A DNA stretch of 64,000 nt from Rutpela maculata (lineage: Eukaryota > Arthropoda > Insecta > Coleoptera > Cerambycidae), in the NCBI GenBank assembly GCA_936432065.2, contig OW386293.2, positions 31,880,234-31,944,233 of the forward strand, in the 5' to 3' direction. Positions 29,405 to 42,794 of this stretch are shown one piece after another; position 1 is the first letter of the stretch; every line of letters begins with the position of its first letter. A program made the position numbers and the translations under genes. Under the pieces are notes generated by a model. The model made no database searches and was not told the DNA's origin. It was given only the letters and a program-made list of their open reading frames with translations.

Positions 29405-32066
29405 TTGTTTTTTGCCATGAATAAAAATAACTTAAATGTTGCAATTTTAAATATTAGATCTTTAATATGTAAATTTTATGATTTCAGGATATTAGTAGAA
29501 CAAAATAATTATAATATAATTCTAATTACTGAATCTTGGTTGCATAATGACATTTCAAATGATAATATCTCAGTGGATGGGTATAAAGTTTATCGTTATG
29601 ATAGACAAAAAGGTAAGAGGTGGAGGTGTGCTTATATATATATCAAAATGAAATATAAATGCAATAAAATTGAACAATTACCATTAAATAATACTGAACA
29701 GTTGTGGATTTCTTTATCAATGAGTAATATATCAATATGTATAGGAGTAGTTTATAAAAGTCCACAATTTTCGGTCGTAGAATTTATTGATACATTTGAG
29801 GATATATTGAGCACACTTGTACCAAAATAGGATTATGTGTTGTGCGGTGGTGACTTTAATATTGATTTTCTAAATACAGCTAGTAATAACTAGATTAAAA
29901 TGTCCACATTACTTGAATCTTTTGGTTTAGTGCAGGTAGTGGTAGAACCAACGAGGGTAGGTCCGACTTCCGCAATTTTATTGGATTTATTTCTTTGTTC
30001 TGAAAATGTAAAGGTAGTTGATTCTGTTGTAACAGATCTTCCAAATTTGTCCGATCATTGCATGGTAACTTGCAAACTTGATTTTAACCTCGAAAGCTCT
30101 GCACCGTTTTTTTGTACATATAGGAATTTTAAAAACTTTGCTCATGATTTATTTTACCGCGATTTACAGGGAACTGATTTTAATCAAATTCTTTATTTGG
30201 AAAGTATAGATGAAAAAATAGAAATGTTTAATAACTTAGTGATATCTCTATTTGATATACATGCTCCAATTATTACTTCAAAAATTACAAAAAAATATGC
30301 CCCATGGTTAACGGAGAATTTAAAACATTTTATGAAATTAAGAGATAAAGCTTTTATGAAATTTAAAAAAACAAAAAATAATAATGACTGGGATGACTAT
30401 AAAAGAATTAAAAATTTTGTCAATAGAAAAACAAAAATTGAGAAGAAAATATATTTTCAAAATAAAATTGCTAATAATAAATAACAATGGTAATGGCAAT
30501 AACAATACTAAAACTATTTGGAAAACCAGGCATTCATCGACGAAAGAATAATCATGATATACCTGAGCATTTGCAGGATTTAAATGGTTTAAATCAGTTT
30601 TTTGTTAATGCTGGCCACAACATAAATACACCTAATAACGACACATTAAATTATTACGCAAATAATATAAAACCAAATGTAGGAGAATTTTATTTTCATG
30701 TTGTGGATATTGATACGGTTAATAAACATTTACTTAGTATAAAATCTAATGCTATGGGATCGGATAATATTAATTTACATATGTTGATGCATTGCTGTCC
30801 ATTTGTTCTTCCATATCTTACTCATTTAATTAATTATTGTATTGAAAAAAATATTTTCCCCCTACACTGGAAAATTGCACACGTTAAGCCTTTACCTAAG
30901 AATAAGGAGCCAAGTGACTTCAAAGATTTGCGCCCCATAAGCATTTTGCCGGCATTGTCAAAACTTTTGGAGAAGGTATTAAATGAACAAATTAGAAAGC
31001 ATATTGAGAAATATAAAATTATACCAGATAATCAATCTGGATTTCGTACTAACCATGGTTGCGTAACAGCATTACTAAAAGTAACTGATGATATTTTCTT
31101 TGCTAGTGATTTCAATAAATTAACAGCACTAATATTAATAGATTATTCGAAAGCTTTCGATACGGTAAATCATCAGTTACTTTTAGCTATTCTTCATTTT
31201 AATGGATTCACAAATAGTGCCGCAGCTATGATTGAGAATTATCTTAGTCAGCAAAAACAATACGTCAAATTAGAAAATGATATATCCGAACCACTAAGTA
31301 TCTGTCGCGGAGTCCCACAGGGGTCAATATTGGGTCCCTTATTATTTACTATATATACCACTAAAATTTCATCTTTCCTAAACAATTGCCAATCTCACTA
31401 TTATGCAGATGATGCCCAAATTTATTTTTCTTTCAATTTTGACGATGCCGAGAATGCAAATAATGTAATAAATGATGATTTAAAAATTTTACATAAAGTT
31501 TCTACTGATCACTGCCTTCAAATAAATCCGAATAAATCGAAAATAATGTTTTTTGGAAGTAAGCCGCAAAGAGAAATGTGTAAACTAAACTTAAATGTTG
31601 AACTAGATTCGAAAAAATTAGAAAGTGTGAATATATATTAGATAAAAAAACAAAGACAATGCTGTGTAACTCACTAGTTCTTAGTCATTTTAATTATGCA
31701 GATATAGTTTACCATCCTTGTTTAGCAAAAACAGATGAAATACGTATACAACGTGTGCAAAATTCTTGTGTAAGGTATATTTTTGGAATAAAAAGATATG
31801 ATTCCATATCTAGTAAGATTTTGGAACTACAATGGATGACAATGCATCAAAGGAGAATATTCCATACTTGTTGCTTCTACCACAAACTACTGGAGCACAA
31901 GATCCCACAGTATTTATTTGATAAAATAGTACCACGAGGTACTGTACATCAAGTAAATACTAGAAACAGAAATTTGTTAACCCCCCACTGCATACGACCG
32001 CTTTATATGAGAGATCGTTCTCATATACCATCACTAAGCTTTATAACCCCATCCCTCAGAGAATAA
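29405..32066 (+). pseudogene. LINE-3 ORF2, endonuclease and reverse transcriptase, broken
   Basis: The endonuclease motifs are VAILNIRSL, ILITESWL, GGDFNIDFL (about 29850) and LSDHCMVTCKL, with in-frame stops at 29828-29830 and 29891-29893. After a frame change near 30480, the RT reads from 30487: WKIAHVKPLPKNKE, LRPISILPALSKLLEKVL, QSGFRTNHGC, ALILIDYSKAFDTV, CRGVPQGSILGPLLFTIYTT and SHYYADDAQIY (catalytic YADD). A further frame change near 31640 leads to the C-terminal part with ILELQWMTMHQRRIFH and VNTRNRNLLTP. Every catalytic motif is present but the protein cannot be made in one piece. Confidence 0.85.
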
Positions 32067-32530
32067 AGATTCTTAAATATAGCTCTTTCAAAAGAGAAAT
32101 GAAAAAATACATAATGGATATGAATTATGATCATTAATATAATAATTCAAACGCAAGCCACATATTTTTATTTTCATTTTAACTTTGTTAAGTTTTCGCA
32201 GATACCGTTTTTTTACCGTCGTATTTCATATTTATCAACTGTTTATTTAAAAATATTTGTATATTATTTATTTGTATGTTCTGTATATTGCTTTCAAAGA
32301 CAAAGACAAAAAAAAATCACGTATAATTACACAGCATTATTACATAAATGTTTTATTATTATATTGTATGGTTAAGTGGAAGAGCACTTTCTTCAATAAG
32401 TGAACTTCGCCAATTAACTGTAATTATGTTGTATATATTTTATTTTATCTATATTTAGTACATACATTGTGTAATTATGGTTAATAAAGACATTATTATT
32501 ATTATTATTATCATCATTATTATTATTAAT
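32067..32530 (+). other. LINE-3 3' region with (ATT)n tail
   Basis: AT-rich 3' untranslated region ending in TAATAAAGACATTATTATT and a run of ATT/ATC at 32492-32528. Confidence 0.6.
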
Positions 32531-32704
32531 TTTGCACTAGTGCAGTTATTACCTTATTACAAAATATGTTATTTATTTTCACTGTAAATAACTTAACTTT
32601 GCGTTACGAACACATTGAAAACTTGAACGATTTCTTTGTTTCCATTTTAAATAAAACCCTTAAAAAATCAATGAAACATTGATTAATATCAACAACTTTC
32701 AAGG
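32531..32704. other. short spacer
   Basis: No recognised feature. Confidence 0.4.
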
Positions 32705-33445
32705 CTTTAATTTTATTACTTCCACGTCCAGTGGAAGTATAGTAACGACAAAAAATTTTTTAAAAATTTTTATTGTCCAAATAGGCTTAAAATGTCATGA
32801 AACGTCGAGATTTTAAGTTTGAGCGAAAAAAAATTTCTGTCTGTCTGTCGGTCTGTCTGTCGGTCTGTCGGTCTGTCTGTCTGTAACTTTTTTTTGTGCG
32901 CACGTTTACTCTGGAACCGTTTAAGATATTGACTTGAAATTTGGTACACATATGTTCTTTAACGAGATCTAGAACTAGATTATATTTTCATCTTGTTCCG
33001 TCGAAGGGTTGGGGGGTAAATTGGGGTAAATTTGGGGTAAATGGGTAAATAGAGCAGGTAAGAGTCCATGAAATTGGTATTTAGTATATACAAGAGAAGC
33101 TAAGGTCTCAAAAAATTTTTGGCATTAACCACCCCCATTACCACCCCCACCTCCTTATTAAAGGGGATGAAAAAAAATTGTGATTTAGTGTATGTACAGG
33201 AACCAGAAACCTCAAAATATTTTTTTACTTCATCCACCCCTCACTACTACCCCCTATCACCACCCCCACCCCACTACCGATGTGGGATATCGTTTTATGG
33301 GTTTTTAGGGTAGAGGATTTCAAATATTATATTATTAAAGTTCCATAAACAATTATTTTCACATACAAAGTTTTTTCGTTGTGAGTGACTTGGATAGAGA
33401 ATCTGGATGTGGAAGTAGTGATTCCTTGGGCAGCGGTTTTTTACG
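32705..33445 (+). repeat. dispersed repeat family R, copy 3 (longest)
   Basis: Inverted relative to the copies in the NRF-6-like intron. It runs from ACTTCCACGTCCAGTGGAAG at 32719 to GATGTGGAAGTAGTGATTCC at about 33430, with TTTTAAGTTTGAGCG, a CTGTCTGTCGG run at 32837-32884, GTTCCGTCGAAGGG and a pyrimidine-rich ACCCCCACC part at 33120-33280. The ends contain short inverted CTTCCAC/GTGGAAG motifs. No protein; probably a non-autonomous DNA element. Confidence 0.65.
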
Positions 33446-34779
33446 ATAACAGAAAATCGATAGCAAATAATACTAAAAAAACAGTACGAGCCAGGTACAA
33501 TTATTGGTAATTTTCAATGCAGTTACATTAATTACTGGTTACTATAATTATGATAAATGTATCATTCATACAAAAAAATCTTACACTTACAATTTTCCAC
33601 CATTAAGTACGCTAATTTGACATCAGAGAATAATTGATGGAAAAATACACCAATCCACATAACTGGAACTAAATCGTGGTGCGAAATTTTTAAAACAGTC
33701 GGTATTTATTTATTACGGCAAAAAGAATAATTTCGCTAAAAAGAATTGAATCATCAAGGATTATATTCTGTGTTTATAATCCTTGTACAAAAATAACATA
33801 ATTCATTCATTATTTAAGTTGTTAAAAGCTATTTGTGAACGCATGTATTTTTAACATCTCTTACGGGGTAGACAAAGAAAACAGGTTCGATGATTATTTT
33901 TTGCTCTTTAGGGCAGTATCTATAAAAGCATGCTGTTTTAGTTTTTTTATACAAAACTCATCCAACTCGTGTCTGGTTATACATATAATTAGGAAGTTTC
34001 CATATTTCTCATTTTCTCGTAATAAATAGTCGCAAAAATCTAAAAAATATCTGTAAATTTTTTTTTTAAATTATCTCTATAAATAAAAAAGTTATAGTCC
34101 TTCCAAGTTTAAAATGCCGCGATCATCTGGGCTGAGCTCGATTACGTCACAATACATGATTCCGCCAACAGCGAGCGGGCGCGGGCACCTTTATACTCGC
34201 TGGCAGGCACCGGCAGTTTATAGCCAGCCTGCATTTGAGAGCCGAAAAAATTGCTAAAACATGCAATTTTGGCACGTTCATATTTTTCGAAAAACACCAT
34301 TAGAACGGCCGTATGATGTCGCGACGTAAATAGAGGAAGTCTTCCAGATAAACCTGATCGTAAATTGCACGGCGAAATTCGAAAATTCGGCTCGGCACGA
34401 ACGAATCAAGTGACATTTTGTGACATTTCAGAAAATCGAGCACATACACTAAATAAAGGGAACATACAGCGCGCCGCCGGCATGGCAAGTCAGCGCGTTG
34501 TGCATTGTGACGTCACGGTGGACTTCAGCCGAGGCGAAGTATTCAAATAAGAAATTGAATAAGTTCGTGAATTTTTCAGATATCGAGATAATTTTTTTTT
34601 GTTTGACTAGTTATCTGAAAGACTACTAAATGAGGTTGAATGTACATGATATTTCTAAAATAGGAAACTTCCTAATTGTATTGATTCCAACGCACTATTT
34701 AGACATTTTATTCATAATATAATTAAAATATTAAATGACGAGTGCCCAATGTAATAAAAAACAAGGAATGATATATCTC
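33446..34779. other. no gene; GC-richer island at 34110-34545
   Basis: Mostly AT-rich DNA. A compositionally distinct stretch from about 34110 to 34545 (GAGCGGGCGCGGGCACC, GCGCGCCGCCGGCATGG, and TGACGTCACGG near 34508) may be another repeat or an old regulatory island. Short opposing open stretches across it have no support. Confidence 0.4.
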
Positions 34780-36550
34780 AAATATAAAAAAAGAAATTCA
34801 GCTTACAATACATTTAAAATGACTGGAGCGACTCATGATGGGAAATTTACAAAAGTAAGAGAAATTTTGCGGTAACAGTATCAAGAAAAACCGAAGCAAA
34901 ATACTTCGAATAGAAAATTGATGTTAAACACAGTCACAACAAATGTGAAAAACTTTAAAAATAATTTTAAATATTCAGAATAGCAGTACTTTCAACATAG
35001 TGAAGAAAAATTTAACTAATATAAATCAGGGTTGGCATGTTTAAAACATGTTTAAAACATTTCACTGTGTTTTAAACAAATGTTTAAAACATATTTAATA
35101 CACAATGCGATGTTTTAAACAACTGTTTAAAATACAGTTTAAAATACAGTTTAAAACACAGTGCGATGTTTTAAATAAATGTATTATTTTGGAGTTTCTG
35201 GAAAAGCAGGAAAACTGTCGATGATGGTCCATTCCGATAAATAATTCCGATATAGTGGTCACGTTCACTAAACTGAGAATTTTATTTGCAGAGTGCTATA
35301 AAATCCGTTTAAGAGCGCCATCTGACGTCAAGTAGTAGTAGCAGACATAGTGTGCCGGGCACCATTTAATTTTAGTTGAATATAGTTTTAACCGTTTGAA
35401 ACCTGTTTTAAACATGTTTTAAACATACCATTTAAAACTTAAAAAAACCTGTTTTAAACAAAAAAACTGTTTAAAACAAAAAAAAACTGTTTTTTTATTT
35501 AAAATAAAAAAAACTGTTTTTTTTTTCAACCCTGATATAAATGAGAATTTACCCCAGATTTTTAACGAATATTTTATAAATAGTGTTAACACTGACATCT
35601 ACATTCAAAACAAATAAATCTATATTAAACTCGGAGGCTTTTCATTCGTTTTTAGAAAACAATCTATTTAAATTAAAAAATATTGAATTTCCACTATTGA
35701 GGAAAATAATTTTTAAACAACGAAATGAACATTGAGAAGACAAAATTGATTTTAAACTATTAAAAAAAAAACATGTCACAGTTTCCAGTGGTTTTAAAAA
35801 CTTCAATTGTTATACCCATAGCTAAAATAGAGAGGACTAGGAGGAGCACAGGTCCATCAATACGCTACCCTGTCTAGTAGTTTATCAGCAGTTAACAGAA
35901 TTCATTGCAGAAAATAATTTGCTATCCTTGAATCATTCTGGTTTCAGAGAATAGCACTCTTGTTAAACCGCACTTCAAAAAATAATTAACGAATTTAAAT
36001 TTTCTATTTACAAAAGATCTTGTTAATGTAACGGTTTTCTTAGATCTGAAACGAACCTTTGAAGTAGTTAACAGGGACATATTGTTGAACAAATTAAAAT
36101 ATTATTTAGGTTTTGATTACCAAAAAACAGAGAAATATTTTTGGGAAAACGTGAAGTAATCAACGGAATGCCCCAAGATTAGTGTATTGGGACTTTTGTT
36201 TTTTATTATGTTTATAATTTACATGTTTTTAATTGACTTGCAAAATGCATCTTTTTGCTAATGATGCAATTTTATATGTTTCTGATACTTGTATTCAAAA
36301 ATTAAATCGAGTCCTATTAAAAATAGAGAACTGGATGAAAACAAACAAACTGCATGTAAATCCTACTAAATCTAAGTACATGTTAATTGGTAAAGTATCT
36401 CAAAGCACTTCATAATGAAAACATTAAATTTGGAGAAACAAATTTGGAGTATAGAAAATATTTACGGGTATTTAATTGATCAAGATCAATTAACCGCATT
36501 TCACTTTGACTTGTCCCACGCCATTTGTATGGTCTTATGGATAATAAAGG

Positions 36551-36577
<27 letters not shown>
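34780..36577 (+). pseudogene. LINE-4, very old non-LTR retrotransposon remnant
   Basis: Many stops and frameshifts, but the order of LINE blocks is visible. LPQIFNEYFINSV follows the hAT MITE, then a LNHSGFRE block at about 35930, a DLKRTFEVVN-like motif A remnant near 36050, and HLFANDAILYVSDT at 36245-36285 (the FADD box with its first Asp changed to Asn). RVLLKIENWMKTNKLHVNPT follows. The 3' end has ATAAAGGATTATT and (ATT)n at 36546-36577. The hAT-type MITE at 35027 is inserted in it. Confidence 0.7.
35027..35534. mobile_element. hAT-type MITE with 8-bp target duplication
   Basis: It starts CAGGGTTG and ends CAACCCTG, and is flanked on both sides by ATATAAAT (35019-35026 and 35535-35542), a perfect 8-bp duplication as made by hAT transposases. 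The interior is packed with the palindrome GTTTTAAAC/GTTTAAAAC at least a dozen times, plus one unique block with GCGCCATCTGACGTCAAGTA (35311-35330). Confidence 0.88.
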
Positions 36578-36581
<4 letters not shown>

Positions 36582-36866
36582 ATGTACAGCAGACTAACAA
36601 AGTATAAGATATCAAAGCGATATCTTCATACATTCATGAGATTTGGTTGACTGTAGGATTACGGCAAAACCATCATAACCTTAAATATATGACTGTGGTA
36701 GAACGTAGTCAACGACGGTGCCGCTTCAGGTATATTTATCTGCTATTTCCTTTGAGTAAAATACTCATTTTTTGCACTACTGTTCACACTTTATGCTCAG
36801 ACTATAGCTCGCTGAATATTTTTTAGAAACTGTTTTATAATTCTGTCTACATTTGACCCCGTATAT
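36578..36866. other. no recognised feature
   Basis: Spacer after the LINE-4 tail; nothing recognisable. Confidence 0.4.
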
Positions 36867-37615
36867 ACAGGGTGTCTCACTTAAAACTCCCGGCGCCATT
36901 TTCTCGATACCCAAAAGCGATATTTCAATTCTGTAGAAGGTATCCACTAGAATATATAAATTATTTCAGTTTTGAGTAAAAATGGTTATTTTACACTTTG
37001 AGGTATAGATGGCGTTGCGATGCAAAGAAATTGTTCTATCCTAGGAATGTTGAAATGAGGTGCATGAGATGGAGAAATATATTCTAAGCAACTTTTTTAA
37101 TACGAAATTTTCAAAAAATCACTGGTTTTCGAGATATTTGAACTTAAATGTAATTTTTCAAGCAACAAAAATCGCATTTTTTTAAATATATCTACAATTT
37201 ACAGTGTAAAATTTAGTCGAACATACAACATAAACATGAAGCAAAAATTAGACAATACACGATAAACAGAAATGTCAAAATCTTTAATTTCCAAATAGCA
37301 GTTGCAGCCCCACCTTGTCCCAAAGGACTTATCGCCTAAAATGTATTTTTTAAAAGTTATGGCGGTTTTTGTATTTAAAAAAAATATATTGAAGTTCGGA
37401 TATCTCGAAAACCAGTGATTTCTCGAAAATTGTTCATATTATAAAAGTTGCTCATAATTTAATGTTCCTAAGATCAAATAATTTCTTTGCGTCGCAACTT
37501 AGTGTGGAAAATCGATTTAGTGTGGAGAAATTGCGTTAAAAGGTTTTTATTATTTCATCCGTTTATTGGTCATATAAAAAGCAGGGTGATCTACCACAAC
37601 ATGCAGAAAATAAAA
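36867..37615. repeat. imperfect inverted-repeat element with ACAGGGTG-type edge
   Basis: The left edge TATACAGGGTGTCTCAC is of a type frequent in insect DNA transposons. Inside, AATCACTGGTTTTCGAGATA at about 37118 has its inverse at about 37390-37410, and AAGCAACTTTTTTAATACG at 37084 has a diverged inverse near 37435. The right edge is less clear. Confidence 0.5.
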
Positions 37616-37929
37616 TGGTGTACTAGTCTTCTACGTGGGAAAGCTCCTGCAAAATTTTAGAGTGATTCGAGGTAATTTAGTAATTTTTGTTGCATTAAAA
37701 CTTGTAAAGATACGTTACTGTTTCTTGTCAGTATGATAGGCCAATAAACTTACTTGGGAAAGAACATATCGAAGTTAAGCTGGCGCGTGCAGTCAAAGTG
37801 CCGCGTTTTTTGCTTTCGGTCGAACAATCAGGACACCGGCAGGTACAAAGTACTGCCGAAGTTTGGTGTTTTTGTGTTATCGACGGGTTTAAGTAAATAT
37901 CTCTTATATCTACTTGTTGTGGTAGAGTT

Positions 37930-38960
37930 CACTAGCATAGGGTCAATTAGACCATAAGCCCATGCTAAATTTTTAGGGGGTCATATGTTACCGCTTGAAA
38001 AGATATAATTTTTGTAGCCGTACGGAAATAAATTACATTGAGCCCTATGCCGTACATTTTAGGTGGGACATGGGAAAGCCGCGGAAAAGTGAAAATCGTA
38101 AACCCACGGGGTTGCATTTTTTCAAACGATCCTGTACGGCTTACGTTTATTTGGACTGTATTTATATCTGTGACTCTTGAAAAGAGAATGCCGTACAAAA
38201 ATAATGGGACAGAAGTACAGGAATAATTTTTGTTTTCCAAAAAGTGACCTCTATGTACTAAGGTGATACGATACCGTACGGCTTTTATGAAATGCGATTT
38301 TTATATTAACAAGGATGAACTTTTTTGCTATGCCTTACAAATCAGTTGGACCATGGGGTGGCGAACGCAAGATCAACCCCCTTCCTAGACCTCTATTAAG
38401 GGTGGTGATTTGATCCTGTACGGCATCAATTCCAAAATATTATACGACATTTAATATCTTAAAAAAAAAATGACCCGTCTAAAAAAATGGTTATTATCAA
38501 TGTAAATAAAAAAAATCACCCCCGAGAAAGGGAAAAACTCACGTTTTCTAGGGTTAGTTTATTTGATACTGTACGGCTATTTATTTTTTGGATTGATATA
38601 GGTTAGAATTTTTATTTTATTTAGTAGCCGTACAAAAAATAATGGACAATAATAAAATTAGAAAATTGCAAAACAAGTGAAATTTTTTAAAAATTATGCA
38701 AGTTAAAAATCCTCTATGTATTAATACAATGGATAGATTTTCAACTTTACTTCGTTTTTCTTTTCCTTAACTATAAAAGAATACAATGTATCCATGCCGT
38801 ACATTTTCATTGTCGGGATTTTAGACACTAGATTACGTTATTCATGCGATTTACATGACCCTTAATGGTCATTAGATACCGTACAGCGTTTGCAAAATAT
38901 CATTTAAAACAGCAAAAGTTGATAAACAATCACAATGCCGTACATTTTAGATGGGCAGCA
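37930..38960. repeat. element with ten interspersed GCCGTAC motifs
   Basis: GCCGTAC or its inverse GTACGGC occurs exactly at 38017, 38049, 38134, 38190, 38276, 38418, 38571, 38627, 38796 and 38937, in both orientations. Several copies share the longer context TGCCGTACATTTTAG-TGGG. The part 37930-38430 reappears inverted at 51920-52440. Non-coding; probably a DNA transposon with interspersed protein-binding sites. Confidence 0.7.
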
Positions 38961-39395
38961 ATGAAATATCAGAACCAAATATATATTTCAGAGACGAATT
39001 TTTCTTGAAATAAAGTAAGAAATTAGTATATATCACATTTGAACTTTAAAATACAATGTAACGTAATTAATTATAAAAAAATGTGTACAAATTACTCAAA
39101 ATTTTCTATTCGGGTTAACTTATTTGGAAACTTTATGAAAAAATTATGTGTTAGTCTTTGCAATGTAAAAAATTTTAGTATGTTTCATAAGTTTATTTTT
39201 AGGAAAACGTTTTTTCCAACATTTTTAATTTCACAACATACTACACTTGGAAAACTTAAAAAATGTAATTCATCATTCATATGATAAAAAGAATATGCAT
39301 AAATTAATTACTGATTATAATGGATTTAACAAAAACTTTCAATTTCGCGTGATGGTTTCTTAAACAATAAATTATAAAATACTATATTTTATACA
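38961..39395. other. AT-rich spacer
   Basis: No recognised feature. Confidence 0.4.
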
Positions 39396-39519
39396 TTTTA
39401 ACCTCCCCACAATAAAATTGTGGGAGGTTACTACAATTAGTCCAAAATCGAAAATTGAGATAACATCAAATCTTTACGTTTTGAGGTCCCAGGAACCCAA
39501 AAAAGTTGTTTTTGAAAAA

Positions 39520-39564
39520 TGTCTGTGTGTGTGTATGTGTGTGTGTGTGTGTGTGTATGTATGT
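39520..39564. repeat. (GT)n microsatellite in element X copy 1
   Basis: A run of GT with a few AT interruptions; shorter in copy 2 (about 48041-48063). Confidence 0.85.
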
Positions 39565-40256
39565 TAGCACGATAGCGGCGAAGCTACTAAACGGATTTGG
39601 ATGAAAGTTTGCATGAGGGTTTCTTTAGTGCTCCAGAAGATCTGAAAAGGTTTTGGTTGAGATCGGATTACGTTTAGTGCCGTTTTGGCACAACAAGTTG
39701 TTTATTTTATGATTACTTACAATTTGTAATTGAACCATTGAAAAGCAGTAAAAATTCCGATTTCAACGATATATCACACTTGCACTTTTTCGATTTGGTT
39801 TCCGTGAAAAAAATTAAAAAACAAAAATTTCACTTGTTTTGTCCTCAAAGCAGTGCAATGTACAGGGTGATATTCTAATGATGACAGAGGTGTTCATTGA
39901 TTTCGGCTGATAACTCGGGAACGGTTGAAGATATCGAACTGAAATTTGAAACGTAGGTATAAATAATATTGTAGACGGACGGATTACGAGTGAATTAATA
40001 ATACACCTACGTCACATGACGCCTCATGACGTCACAAATAAGAAAAATTCTTAGAAACTGGTGCACTATTGGAAACATTCAATTAAAGTTTGAAACGTAG
40101 GTGGAAATATTGTAGATGGATGGAATACGAGTGAATTAAAAATACACCTACGTTTTGATGATGTCGTAAAAGCATAAAATTTTTATGACAGGCGAACTGA
40201 TGATATCAAAAAAATATTTCTACAAGACGAGTCACGAAATTTTTTTTTAATTTCCA

Positions 40257-40905
40257 AGAAATATCAAATTTTCGGAGAAATGTCACTTTTCAGAAAAATG
40301 TCAGATTTTTAAAAAATGTCAAATTTTCAGGAAAACGTCAAATTTTCGGAGAAATGTCACTTTTTAGAAAAATGTCAAATTTTCGAAAAAATGTTACATT
40401 TTCAGGGAAATGTCACTTTTCAGAAATATGTCAAATTTTCAGAAAAATGTCACTTTTCAGAAAAATGTCAAATGTTCGAAAAAACGTCAAATTTTCGAAG
40501 AAATGTCATCTTTCAGAAAAATGCCAAATGTTTGAAAATTGTCAAATTTTCGGAGTAATGTTATTTCAGAATAATGTCAAATTTTCGAAAAAATGTCAAA
40601 TTTTCAGAGAAATGTCACTTTTCAGAAAAATGTCAAAAATTCAGGAAAATGTCAAATTTTCAAAAAAACGTCAAATTTTCGAAGAAATGTCACCTTTCAG
40701 AAAAATGTCGCCTTTTAGAAAAATGTCAAATGTTTGAAAATTGTCAAATTTTCGGAGTAATGTCACTTCAGAAAAATGTCAAATTTTCGAAAAAATGTCA
40801 AAGTTTCGGAAAAATGTCACTTCAGAAAAATGTCAAATTTTCGGAAAAATATCACTTTCAGAAAAACGTCAAATTTTCAGAAAAATGTCAAATTTTATTA
40901 AATAG
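40257..40905. repeat. tandem repeat of ~19-20 bp in element X copy 1
   Basis: About 32 units around the consensus AAATGTCAAATTTTCGGAA, alternating with an AAATGTCACTTTTCAGAA variant. Open frames across it (KFSEKCHF-type repeats) come from the repeat and are not proteins that I would support. Confidence 0.85.
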
Positions 40906-42039
40906 ACTCAAAGGAAAATTCCCAAAAAATACTACGGGTCCATTTGTGGTATAAGTTCTGTACTAGTGTGTTAAGGCGTGCAGACTGTATGCAGAGCATT
41001 TTTGACGTGTCAAGTGCATCGAGAGATTACAAGTTTTTTCGACGTTTATAAAGCCCACGGATGGTGTGAAAGGCCATCCTGAACCGCTTACAAGGCCTAC
41101 AAGTGTAAGCAACCCCACCGGAACGCTTTCGGTGAGTTTTTTCCAATAAAACTTTAAAAGTGACAGTGACATTATATTTTAAAAACTATTTCCGCTATTT
41201 TCGGAAACATAACCTAAAAATAGTTATACATAACCTAAAAACAATTTAAGACATTGGTACCAACCTAAACATTTTTCAAAAACCAAATTCCCCAGAGAAA
41301 TATTGGAACCAAAAATTTGACAGCTATCACTTCCCCGACCGATTTAGTGAAAAATTGGTCGAAGCCAAAAGATAAAACAAAATATACCAACTCAAACTTA
41401 AACGATCCACCATGAACACTACCCTGGCTACATCAGGCAGGGAAGCTGTCCACCAAGAGTTAGGTGGTTTTTTCCAAATATGGCCATCCCTGCCATTCAT
41501 CCCATTACCAACGAACAGGTTTTTTCGTTTAGTTGTTTCCCGTATCAATAATCAAAATTATTAAGTGCTCTTGCCTACGAACGTTTTTATAAAATTGTGT
41601 TTATTTTTATATTAATTTTAGGTCCATGTGGACACATTATAATTTTAACCTAGTCTTTAAGCCTGCATACAGAAGATAGGAGCTACTTTTCTATTTTTCT
41701 CCAAGCCAAACCGGACCTACCCCGTCCAGCCTCACACTTGCCACGGCGGTGTTCACCGTGGTTGTCTGGCTGGCCCCGGGCTAGGATCCGATGAAGCATA
41801 TATTTGTATTAAAAACATTGAATAAAATATTAATGTTGTGCAGACTATAAATTTAACACTCAAGTTCTTAGGTCCAAATCCCACCGAACGCAAGACTTTT
41901 TTTCTGATTTAATACGAAAAAAAATTTCAACTTAATAAATATAATTAAATGAGATCGTTCATATTGTTTAGTGCTCTTTTCGGCTTCAAAGATTCACCGG
42001 GTGGGGAGGTTCCAGCCGCTTCCAATAGCTGCCGATTTT

Positions 42040-42595
<556 letters not shown>

Positions 42596-42794
42596 GAACA
42601 ATCTTAGTAGGGCTTCGGACAAAATTTAGATTGTTCTTTAACTAGTCGGACGTGACTATCCTTCATTATTTTTATATATATATATATATTTTGTTTATGC
42701 ATTTTACTAATATATATTTTGTAATATATCTAATGCGTTGAAATATGATTCTCGAAAGATATATAATACAGACATTCAATTTTTCTAGTAATCT

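Larger units (their letters stand above)
28100..32500 (+). mobile_element. LINE-3, decayed non-LTR retrotransposon
   Basis: An almost complete but dead element: leader, ORF1 with zinc finger and coiled coil, ORF2 with endonuclease and RT, and a 3' end with (ATT)n at 32492-32528. There are several stops and frameshifts. Its 5' boundary is uncertain. Confidence 0.8.
39396..42039 (+). mobile_element. unclassified 2.6-kb element X, copy 1
   Basis: About 99% identical by eye to 47917-50488, with unrelated flanks, so these are two insertions rather than one duplicated block. It starts with a perfect hairpin (ACCTCCCACAAT arms around 39401-39430) and ends near GCTGCCGATTTT. It contains a (GT)n run, a 19-20-bp tandem repeat array, a donor-like CTTTCGGTGAGT (41124) and an acceptor-like TATTAATTTTAG (41620) on the plus strand, and a hairpin CCACGGCGGTGTTCACCGTGG at about 41740. 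No transposase is recognisable. Superfamily unknown. Confidence 0.7.

Noticed and set aside
40316..40954. Cysteine-containing repeat proteins (KFSEKCHF repeats)
   Set aside because: Products of a short tandem repeat that shifts through frames; no other support.
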